Shown piece after piece: positions 1 to 5,439 of a stretch of DNA of 5,439 nucleotides; within the stretch, counting starts at the first letter, position 1; each line of letters opens with the position of its first letter. The stretch spans positions 1 through 5,439 of the forward strand of contig CALGOI010000202.1 of assembly GCA_937959065.1 (NCBI GenBank), written 5' to 3'. The position numbers and the translations under genes are program-made. This DNA comes from an uncultured Ignavibacteriota bacterium (GTDB lineage Bacteria > Bacteroidota > Ignavibacteria > Tepidaquicellales > Tepidaquicellaceae). Under the pieces are notes generated by a model that saw only the letters and a program-made list of their open reading frames with translations, had not been told where the DNA came from and ran no database searches.

Positions 1-1
1 G

Positions 2-901
2 AACCAGGAAAGCCAGGAAAGCCTTTTCTTTGTGGCAAATCTACACGCAAGCACCGTAAGGATGGACCCAAAAGTTCTTCACTCCCTTACTCTTGATACC
101 GTTGCATGGCTTTTGACCGTTGGAGTGAATCCGGACATATCCGTAATCTTTGTGCAATCGATGATACCGGCTCATAGTGAGATTTGCTGGATTTTGAATA
201 ACTATACAACAATGGGTGAGCTTGGGAAAATGACGCAATACAAAGATAAGTCTCAAAAACTCGGCAATGATGGACAATTCGTCGGTTTATTTGATTACCC
301 TGTTTTGATGGCTGGTGATATCATTTTATACGATGCTGACGAGGTTCCTGTTGGTGATGACCAAAAACAGCATGTCGAACTGACAAGGAACATTGTAAAC
401 AGATTTAATAACGCCCATGGCGAAACATTTAAGATGCCTGCACCGACATTTGCAAAAGATATGTCACGTATAATGAGTCTCAGTGACCCTGAAAGTAAAA
501 TGGGTAAAACCGAATCACCCGAAGGAAATGTTTATTTAAACGAAACAAGGGACCAAATAATTAAAAAATTCAAAAGAGCGGTAACTGATTCAGATAATAA
601 AGTCGTGTTTAACAAGGAAGAAAAGCCTGCAATTAGCAACCTGCTCAGCATATACTCAGGTTTTGCGGACAGATCCATTCCTGAGATTGAGAAGGAGTAT
701 GAAGGTGAAGGATATGGTAAATTTAAGACGGATTTAGGTGAATTAGTGGCTGATAAAATCGGCGAACTTCAACCTGAATTTCAGCGTTTTAGAAGTAATG
801 AAGAGGAATTAATGAAGGTTATTTCAGAAGGCAATTCCAAGGCTTCTGCCATTGCTGATGCTAAGGTAAACGAAGTAAAAACAAAACTTGGGTTGCTATG
901 A
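2..901 (+). CDS. trpS: Tryptophanyl-tRNA synthetase, 5'-truncated by window edge
   Basis: Cytoplasmic class Ic aminoacyl-tRNA synthetase that attaches tryptophan to tRNA-Trp using ATP. The frame is open from base 2, so the gene begins before the window; a GTG at 32 lies inside the conserved core and is not the start. About 299 residues are visible against roughly 330 for the family, so about 30 are missing, including the HIGH-like motif of the Rossmann fold. Numbering from the first visible codon: FFVANLHA (about 9–16), IPAHSE (55–60), the hallmark VPVGDDQKQH (115–124), RIMSLSDP (156–163), then the KMSKS loop as KMGKT (166–170), and the C-terminal helical tRNA-binding part with KPAISNLL and YEGEGYGKFK. 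The carboxyl end and TGA stop are intact. The KMSKS variant is unusual, but the rest of the protein is well conserved, so I regard it as functional. It shares strand but not function with the downstream genes and is separated from them by a long gap. Confidence 0.96.
   Translation, partial: NQESQESLFFVANLHASTVRMDPKVLHSLTLDTVAWLLTVGVNPDISVIFVQSMIPAHSEICWILNNYTTMGELGKMTQYKDKSQKLGNDGQFVGLFDYPVLMAGDIILYDADEVPVGDDQKQHVELTRNIVNRFNNAHGETFKMPAPTFAKDMSRIMSLSDPESKMGKTESPEGNVYLNETRDQIIKKFKRAVTDSDNKVVFNKEEKPAISNLLSIYSGFADRSIPEIEKEYEGEGYGKFKTDLGELVADKIGELQPEFQRFRSNEEELMKVISEGNSKASAIADAKVNEVKTKLGLL
4..23 (+). repeat. 9-bp tandem repeat inside trpS
   Basis: CCAGGAAAG occurs twice in tandem and continues two bases into a third copy. 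It is in frame with trpS and gives the peptide QESQES just before the conserved FFVANLHA strand. The unit length is a multiple of three, so copy-number change would not break the frame. It may be no more than chance in a loop that varies in length across the family. Confidence 0.6.
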
Positions 902-1076
902 TGTACCTTGAATTCAATTGTTTTAATGACATAATTTTATTTAATTATCACACTAAATATCACTTCGATAATATAAGCAGTCCTATAGAAGCTCATTTAC
1001 CAATTTTGAATTTTTCAGGGTATCCCATTGGGGCGAAACTTTTTACGTTAAATTGCACTAAAACAATATAAAACGG

Positions 1077-1092
1077 GATTAATTAATTAATC
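1077..1092. repeat. 16-bp perfect AT palindrome
   Basis: GATTAATTAATTAATC equals its own reverse complement and contains ATTA repeated in tandem. It lies 72 bp upstream of the uppS start. It could be an operator-like site near a promoter, but with only A/T apart from its outermost bases it could easily occur by chance in such AT-rich DNA. No regulator can be named. Confidence 0.35.
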
Positions 1093-1105
1093 TCTCATAT
1101 ATTTA

Positions 1106-1134
1106 TTGGGGCTTTTTAAAACAATGTTTATATT
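1106..1134 (+). promoter_or_regulatory. Weak candidate promoter for uppS cluster
   Basis: TTGGGG (1106–1111) and TATATT (1129–1134) are 17 bp apart, like a sigma-70-type -35/-10 pair. The -10-like box matches TATAAT at 5 of 6 positions, but the -35-like box matches TTGACA at only 3 of 6. No exact Bacteroidota-type TAnnTTTG box was seen, although TAATTTG at 1134–1140 comes close. The call rests mainly on position, at the end of the only long gap before a gene cluster. Confidence 0.2.
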
Positions 1135-1163
1135 AATTTGAAGTCAGGATAAGTAAAGAAAAA

Positions 1164-2003
1164 TTGGCTAAGCAAGACGCAAAAGATAAGCAAATTCAGG
1201 AGTCGTTAAAAAAATCGGGCGAAATCCCCCGCCATATAGCTATTACTATGGATGGTAATGGCAGATGGGCACAGTCAAAAGGATATTCTCGAAACAAAGG
1301 GCACAGGGAAGGTGTTCATTCTGTAAGGGATACCGTCGAAGCCTGCGGTCAATTAGGTGTTGATTATCTGACTCTTTATACATTTTCGACAGAAAACTGG
1401 AAAAGACCTGAGTCAGAAGTAACATTACTTATGAAGCTACTTATAAGAGCTTTAAAAGATGAGACAGATAATCTTCATAAAAACAATGTAAGGTTTATGT
1501 GCACAGGCGATCTGCAAAAATTGCCTGAGGATGTTTTACACGAACTTTTAGATGCAATTGAAAAGACGAAAAATAATGACGGATTGACGTTGAATCTGGC
1601 TTTGAGCTATAGCGGAAGATGGGACATCACAAACGCAGCAAAAAGTATTGCACAAGATGTTATCGACGGGAAAATAACCCCACAGGATATTAATGAAGGA
1701 TTGTTTTCGAACTATCTGGCTTTAAAAAATATTCCCGATCCTGATCTGCTAATCAGAACAGGGGGCGATTACCGAATCAGTAATTTTCTTCTATGGCAGG
1801 CTGCTTATTCAGAGTTATACTTTGAAAAAGATTTTTGGCCGGATTTCAGAAGAAACCTTTTATACAAAGCAATCATCGAATACCAGAACAGGGAAAGAAG
1901 GTATGGATTGATAAGCGAACAAATAAACGATATTAGAGATAAACACTCGCAAGAAACAAAAATTCTGATCAAAGAATATGAAAATGATAAATTTGCCAAA
2001 TAG
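1164..2003 (+). CDS. uppS: Isoprenyl transferase (undecaprenyl diphosphate synthase)
   Basis: Cis-prenyltransferase that adds isopentenyl diphosphate units to farnesyl diphosphate, giving the C55 undecaprenyl diphosphate used as carrier lipid for peptidoglycan and surface glycans; cytoplasmic, membrane-associated. Visible motifs: HIAITMDGNGRWA with catalytic Asp30; NKGHREG (44–50); LTLYTFSTENWKRP (69–82); LNLALSYSGRWDI (143–155); IRTGGDYRISNFLLWQ (197–212); ELYF with Mg-binding Glu217; and WPDF plus NRERRYG near the end. Asp202 replaces the Glu usual after RTGG, a mild change. The start is TTG: between the in-frame stop at 1134 and the Met29 inside the catalytic motif there is no other ATG, GTG or TTG. 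The ribosome site is poor (AGGA at 1146–1149, 14 nt away). At 279 residues it exceeds the roughly 250 typical of the family, because of a charged tail of about 32 residues after NRERRYG. The 3' end overlaps bamA. The exact chain length of the product is inferred from family membership. Confidence 0.96.
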   Translation: MAKQDAKDKQIQESLKKSGEIPRHIAITMDGNGRWAQSKGYSRNKGHREGVHSVRDTVEACGQLGVDYLTLYTFSTENWKRPESEVTLLMKLLIRALKDETDNLHKNNVRFMCTGDLQKLPEDVLHELLDAIEKTKNNDGLTLNLALSYSGRWDITNAAKSIAQDVIDGKITPQDINEGLFSNYLALKNIPDPDLLIRTGGDYRISNFLLWQAAYSELYFEKDFWPDFRRNLLYKAIIEYQNRERRYGLISEQINDIRDKHSQETKILIKEYENDKFAK

Positions 2004-4347
2004 GATTATTGTAATAATACTCTTTGCAATTGTACTATTACCTATTAAGTCAAATGCACAGCAGGACGGACCCCAGACATACCGTATTGTCAGTATAACA
2101 ACAACCGGAAACCAGCTTTATGATTCCAGGACAATAGTTAATTATTCCGGTCTGGCTTTAGGCGACGAAATTGCTGTTCCATCTGACGAATCCCGGGAGG
2201 CAATCCGTAAATTATGGAATTTGGGCTTGTTTTCAGACATAAGTCTTCTAATTGATAAAGTCGTGGGTAATGAAGCTTATCTGGTAATCGATGTAAAAGA
2301 ACTTCCAAGAGTCGAGTCTGTTGTTATAAAAGGGAACAGGGAAATGTCAACTGATGATCTCAAAGCAAGAGTAAATATCGTTCCCGGTGAAGTAGTTACA
2401 CCTCAGACCCTAAAAGATATTGAGTATAACTTAAAAAAATATTACGAACAAGAAGGATATGCTTTAGCTGAAATATCAGTAGATCAATTACTATCGGGAA
2501 GCAATGAGGCAAGAATTAGAATAACGGTAAATGAAGGTAAAGAATTAAGCGTCAACAGGATACGATTCAAAGGAAACAAATCTATTTCTTCGGATGATTT
2601 AAAAGGCGCAATGGATAATACTTCTGAGGGAGTGTGGTGGCAATTTTGGCAGAGTAATTCTTTTGATAAGCAAAAGTTTAAAGATGATTTAAAACTCATT
2701 GAAGCTTACTATAAAGAAAGAGGATATAAAGATGCGCGGGTAACAGATTACAGACTTGATGTGAGTCCAAACAAAGAGGATTTGACAATAACAATTGATG
2801 TTGACGAAGGTCAAAAATACAAATTGAATAGCGTAAAATTTGCCGGCAACGAAGTTTATAAAGACTCGCTTTTATATGCAAGGCTTGATTTGAAAAAAGG
2901 CGATGTTTATAACGGAAGGAAACTACAGGAAAACCTATATGGTAATGAAAGTGAAACTGATATAAGCTCACTATACCTGGATAGAGGATATCTTGCATTC
3001 AATGCTGAAGTTGAAGAAAAGGTTGTAGATGGGAATAAAGTTGATCTAACTATCAATATTACTGAGAATAACCAGTTCAGAATAGGATTGGTAAGTTTTG
3101 AAGGTAATGAAAAGACAAAGGATAAAGTTTTAAGACGCGAAGTATATTCAATACCCGGTGATTATTTCACAAAGACCAGCATCAAAAGAAGTCTTCAGCA
3201 GATCAATGCATTGAATTACTTTAATCCTGAGGCGTTAAATCAACAAATAATTCCTTCTAACGATTCAACGGTAAATATAACTTATATTGTTGAGGAAAGA
3301 TCATCAGATCAGTTTAATGCATCTGTCGGCTATAGTGCCAGTTTCGGTTTTACAGGAGCTATTGGATTAACTTTTAACAACTTTGATATTGCAAGACCTT
3401 TCTCCGGTGGTGCCGGACAAATATTAAACTTTAACTGGCAATTTGGTGAATCAGGAACATACAGAACATTCTCAATAGGCTTTACAGAACCATGGCTATA
3501 TGGCTCTCCAACTTTACTTGGTGTAAGCGCTTTTGATACAAGAACTAATTACAACTCCATAGACATACAGGAAACCGGCGGTTATATTAATATTGGACGC
3601 AGGTTTAAATTTCCGGATGATTATTTCAGAGGGGACTGGACGATTAAGTTCCAAAGAACAGATACAAAAAGCGGTGCGGGAATTTATGTAGAAGGTGTGA
3701 GATCCCAATTTAGCTTAAGACAGACAATAACACGTTCAACTGTATTTGATCCGGTTTTTCCTACTTCAGGGACCAGAGTAGCTAATTCAACAGAGCTGGC
3801 AACCGGTGATATTATCGGTAATATTGGTTTCATAAAAAACATCTTTACTGCAGAAACATACTCAAAGATTTTCAGGGAGAGCAATCTTACACTTTATTCC
3901 AACTTTAATTTTTCATTTATAAACTCTACAACTGCTGATGGGTATCTACCTCCTAACGAAGTATTTTACATGGGAGGTAATGGGTTGACCTACAATACAA
4001 TAGCTTTAAGAGGATACGATGACAGAAATGTTGGACCTCAAAATTCATCAGGTACTCCATTAGGTGGTAATGTAGCATTAAAATACGGACTTGAATTAAG
4101 GTATCCACTCTCTCTCGACCCTCTACCGGTTTTTATGCTGGGGTTTGCCGAGGCAGGTAACGTTTGGAGCAGTTTCCGAAAAACAAACCCGTTTAATCTT
4201 AGAAGATCAGTTGGTTTTGGCTTGAGATTACTCTTACCAGCAGTAGGTATGATCGGATTTGATGTTGGTTATGGTTTGGACAGGGAAGCAGTTGACGGGG
4301 AACCACCCGAATGGTTATTCCACTTCCAGTTTGGAAGAGGTTTCTAA
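1978..4347 (+). CDS. bamA: Outer membrane protein assembly factor BamA
   Basis: Omp85-family insertase, the core of the BAM complex that folds beta-barrel proteins into the outer membrane. The 789 residues begin with a signal peptide (hydrophobic about 9–22, likely cleavage after SNA27). Five POTRA domains follow (about 35–108, 111–187, 190–278, 281–363, 366–440), each with the typical 'I/V-F/K-GN' strand: TTTGNQ, VIKGNR, RFKGNK, KFAGNE, SFEGNE. The barrel (about 445–789) holds FTEPWL (502–507), FPTSGT (594–599), LRGY (677–680, equivalent to the conserved VRGF/Y of loop 6), EAGNVW (725–730) and a terminal Phe, the outer-membrane barrel signal. Length is close to E. coli BamA (810). POTRA3 carries a Trp-rich stretch at 219–224. 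The ATG at 1978 lies in the end of uppS, in another frame; ATG 1984 is a possible alternative and would shorten only the signal peptide. No clear Shine-Dalgarno is seen, so translation is probably coupled to uppS. Confidence 0.97.
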   Translation: MKMINLPNRIIVIILFAIVLLPIKSNAQQDGPQTYRIVSITTTGNQLYDSRTIVNYSGLALGDEIAVPSDESREAIRKLWNLGLFSDISLLIDKVVGNEAYLVIDVKELPRVESVVIKGNREMSTDDLKARVNIVPGEVVTPQTLKDIEYNLKKYYEQEGYALAEISVDQLLSGSNEARIRITVNEGKELSVNRIRFKGNKSISSDDLKGAMDNTSEGVWWQFWQSNSFDKQKFKDDLKLIEAYYKERGYKDARVTDYRLDVSPNKEDLTITIDVDEGQKYKLNSVKFAGNEVYKDSLLYARLDLKKGDVYNGRKLQENLYGNESETDISSLYLDRGYLAFNAEVEEKVVDGNKVDLTINITENNQFRIGLVSFEGNEKTKDKVLRREVYSIPGDYFTKTSIKRSLQQINALNYFNPEALNQQIIPSNDSTVNITYIVEERSSDQFNASVGYSASFGFTGAIGLTFNNFDIARPFSGGAGQILNFNWQFGESGTYRTFSIGFTEPWLYGSPTLLGVSAFDTRTNYNSIDIQETGGYINIGRRFKFPDDYFRGDWTIKFQRTDTKSGAGIYVEGVRSQFSLRQTITRSTVFDPVFPTSGTRVANSTELATGDIIGNIGFIKNIFTAETYSKIFRESNLTLYSNFNFSFINSTTADGYLPPNEVFYMGGNGLTYNTIALRGYDDRNVGPQNSSGTPLGGNVALKYGLELRYPLSLDPLPVFMLGFAEAGNVWSSFRKTNPFNLRRSVGFGLRLLLPAVGMIGFDVGYGLDREAVDGEPPEWLFHFQFGRGF

Positions 4348-4369
4348 AACAAATTATTATAAAACTTAT

Positions 4370-4375
4370 AAGGAG
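4370..4375 (+). promoter_or_regulatory. Strong Shine-Dalgarno that fixes the skp TTG start
   Basis: AAGGAG lies 7 nt before the TTG at 4383. It is the best ribosome-binding sequence in the window; uppS, bamA and the second skp have only weak purine-rich leaders. It decides the start of the first skp, because the only longer alternative (ATG 4311) lies inside bamA and would put a long basic extension before the signal peptide. Confidence 0.85.
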
Positions 4376-4382
4376 AAATTTT

Positions 4383-4949
4383 TTGAAAAATCTATCTGGA
4401 AAAGCAATATTATTATTTGCTATATTAATTACTTCGTTTGGAGCAAACAGCTTAAATGCTCAGGTGAATGTTGGATTTGTTGACAGTGAAGTAATTATAA
4501 AACAGCTGCCTGAGGCGCAGCAAGTACAAAAAGAACTCGAGGCCTTACAAAAACTATATCTAGATACTATTACAGCAAAGGAAAATGAGCTTAAAGAAAA
4601 AGCCGAAGCCTTTCAAACCAAGTATCAACAGGCACAGTCAGATATTCAGAACGGTGTCATTACTTCACAGGAGCAAATAGATGCAATTCAAAATGAACTT
4701 GAAGTGATGCAAAATGAATTAAGGACATTAGATGAAGGTCTCACTGTATACAGACAAAAAATTCAGAATGATCTTATTAAGAAACAAGGTGAATTATTCG
4801 AGCCGGTAAAAGACAAAATTACCAGGACTATCGAAAGTGTTGCAAAAGAAATGAAGATCAACTTTGTATTTGATAAAGCAGATGGTACATTACTTTATGG
4901 TGATAAAAAATTTGATATTACATTCAAAGTATTGGACAAACTAAAATAG
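4383..4949 (+). CDS. skp: Periplasmic chaperone, OmpH/Skp family (first copy)
   Basis: Skp/OmpH-type chaperone, expected to form a trimer in the periplasm and hold unfolded outer-membrane proteins on the way to BAM. From the TTG start the protein has 188 residues: a signal peptide (Lys2 and Lys7, hydrophobic core about 9–19, likely cleavage near A26/Q27), the N-terminal strand VNVGFVDSEVII (28–39), a long charged, Gln/Glu/Lys-rich coiled-coil hairpin (about 45–140) with its turn near 88–98 (NGVITSQEQ), and the returning segment EPVKDKITRTIESVAKEMKINFVFDKADGTLLY (140–172), typical of the family. Length fits the family (about 160–190). It lies 35 nt behind bamA with a strong ribosome site, the usual place for skp, and is followed after 30 nt by a related gene. 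Function is assigned by family and context; client proteins are unknown. Confidence 0.93.
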   Translation: MKNLSGKAILLFAILITSFGANSLNAQVNVGFVDSEVIIKQLPEAQQVQKELEALQKLYLDTITAKENELKEKAEAFQTKYQQAQSDIQNGVITSQEQIDAIQNELEVMQNELRTLDEGLTVYRQKIQNDLIKKQGELFEPVKDKITRTIESVAKEMKINFVFDKADGTLLYGDKKFDITFKVLDKLK

Positions 4950-4955
4950 GCGGTA

Positions 4956-4969
4956 TAAACTTAAGTTTA
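4956..4969. repeat. 14-bp perfect palindrome between the two skp genes
   Basis: TAAACTTAAGTTTA is fully self-complementary and fills the middle of the 30-nt gap. As RNA it could form only a weak A/U hairpin without a proper loop, and no T run follows, so it is not an intrinsic terminator. It could slightly affect translation or mRNA ends between the two chaperone genes, or be chance. Confidence 0.35.
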
Positions 4970-4979
4970 AAGAAAATCT

Positions 4980-5439
4980 ATGAAAATCATCAAGATAAAT
5001 GCATATATATTTAGCTTAATTGTATTGTTTTCTGCAAGTTCATCGGTCTCTGCCCAAACAAAAGTTGGGTACATAGATTCCAAGAGGATTGTTGAATCCA
5101 TGCAGGAGACACAGGATGCAAAATCCCGTCTTGATAATCTTGTTTCCCAGTGGCAGTCAGAATTAACGCAATTACAGGACAGCCTGAAAATAATGAAGGA
5201 TGATTATGAAAATAAAAAATTGATCCTGACAGATCAGCTTAAATCTCAAATTGAACAGGATATCAAAACACTATCAACAGAAATTGAGAATTTTAAGATA
5301 CAGAAGTTTGGTGAGAATGGAGAATATTTTCAGAAGCAAGTTGAATTTATGAAACCTGTGCACGATAAAATATTTTCTGCAATACAACAGGTTGCACGTG
5401 AAGAAGATTTTGATTATGTTTTTGATAGAAGCAGTGAAA
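4980..5439 (+). CDS. Periplasmic chaperone, OmpH/Skp family (second copy), 3'-truncated
   Basis: Second OmpH/Skp-like protein, open to the end of the window; 153 codons are visible and no stop is reached. It starts at ATG 4980 with a weak purine-rich leader (AAAGAAAA). Visible parts: a signal peptide with Lys2, Lys5, a hydrophobic core about 9–18 and a good VSA25/Q cleavage site; the first strand TKVGYIDSKRIVES (27–40); a long coiled coil rich in Gln, Lys, Asp and Glu (about 43–120); and the returning family segment FMKPVHDKIFSAIQQVAREEDFDYVFDRSSE (123–153), which in the first copy continues into a final strand. Probably only some 15–30 residues are missing. It matches the first copy in architecture and at both ends but differs widely in the coil, so it is an old paralogue, not a recent duplication. 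It is likely co-transcribed with bamA and skp; a separate client range or a mixed trimer is possible but unproven. Confidence 0.92.
   Translation, partial: MKIIKINAYIFSLIVLFSASSSVSAQTKVGYIDSKRIVESMQETQDAKSRLDNLVSQWQSELTQLQDSLKIMKDDYENKKLILTDQLKSQIEQDIKTLSTEIENFKIQKFGENGEYFQKQVEFMKPVHDKIFSAIQQVAREEDFDYVFDRSSE

Larger units (their letters stand above)
902..1163. other. AT-rich intergenic gap between trpS and uppS
   Basis: This is the only long non-coding stretch in the window, at 262 bp, against gaps of 35 nt or less further on. I see no tRNA or other RNA gene. There is no G+C-rich hairpin followed by a T run behind trpS, so no intrinsic terminator can be called. It holds short palindromes (TTGAATTCAA at 908–917 and a 16-bp one at 1077–1092) and a weak promoter candidate near 1106–1134. 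A short reading frame (898–1071) overlaps the trpS stop but does not look like a protein. By position, the gap should carry the promoter of the uppS-bamA-skp cluster. Confidence 0.7.

Noticed and set aside
41..277. Minus-strand open frames inside trpS, uppS and bamA
   Set aside because: All lie opposite strongly conserved coding sequence and show no protein-like features of their own.
1015..1050. Possible terminator hairpin from GGGTATCCC and CCCATTGGGG in the gap after trpS
   Set aside because: Stems are only three base pairs and no T run directly follows, so it is not a credible intrinsic terminator.
898..1071. Short reading frame of 57 codons whose ATG overlaps the trpS stop (ATGA), suggesting a coupled small gene
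   Set aside because: The peptide is mainly Asn, Phe, Ile, Tyr and Leu as expected from random AT-rich DNA, has no recognisable motif, signal or membrane pattern, and no good ribosome site is seen. It would need conservation in relatives to be revived.
4311..4382. N-terminal extension of the first skp from an ATG inside bamA
   Set aside because: It would add 24 residues with many basic residues before the signal peptide, whereas TTG 4383 has AAGGAG at 7 nt and gives a normal signal peptide.
4259..4483. 74-codon frame spanning the bamA/skp junction
   Set aside because: It is an out-of-frame shadow of bamA and skp with no family resemblance.
1..5439. Search for CRISPR arrays, insertion sequences, tRNAs, toxin-antitoxin or other defence genes
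   Set aside because: No spaced repeats, transposase, inverted-repeat ends or RNA gene patterns were seen; the window is filled by conserved housekeeping genes.

Overview
The window is an AT-rich, tightly packed piece of chromosome from a diderm (outer-membrane-bearing) bacterium. All supported genes lie on the + strand: trpS (3' part) – 262-bp gap – uppS – bamA – skp/ompH – second skp/ompH (5' part). The gene order, the 'NAQ'/'SAQ' ends of the signal peptides, the FTEPWL and PTSGT motifs in BamA and the paired OmpH genes suggest the Bacteroidota/Chlorobiota group, perhaps an Ignavibacteria-like lineage. That placement is an inference from protein style, not from a search.

Left part (1–901): the tail end of tryptophanyl-tRNA synthetase. 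Its N-terminus, with the HIGH-like motif, lies outside the window. Its KMSKS loop reads KMGKT. Next (902–1163) is a very AT-rich gap with no RNA gene, no convincing protein and no clear terminator. It is the natural place for a promoter of the downstream cluster, but only a weak candidate can be pointed to.

Central and right part (1164–5439): an envelope-biogenesis cluster that looks like one operon. uppS makes the C55 isoprenoid carrier for peptidoglycan and surface polysaccharides. Its 3' end overlaps bamA by 26 nt. BamA (signal peptide, five POTRA domains, 16-stranded barrel) is the outer-membrane protein insertase. Two Skp/OmpH-type periplasmic chaperones follow with gaps of 35 and 30 nt. 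They would carry unfolded outer-membrane proteins across the periplasm towards BamA.

Two start sites needed correction or are decided by the sequence. uppS starts at a TTG, the only usable start codon between the upstream stop and the catalytic motif. The first skp starts at a TTG behind a textbook AAGGAG, not at an upstream ATG inside bamA. The second skp runs off the right edge.

No new biological system is visible. This is a conserved housekeeping region, with a few details worth checking: the KMGKT loop, the diverged tandem chaperones, the uppS/bamA overlap, and the absence of cdsA, dxr and rseP between uppS and bamA.
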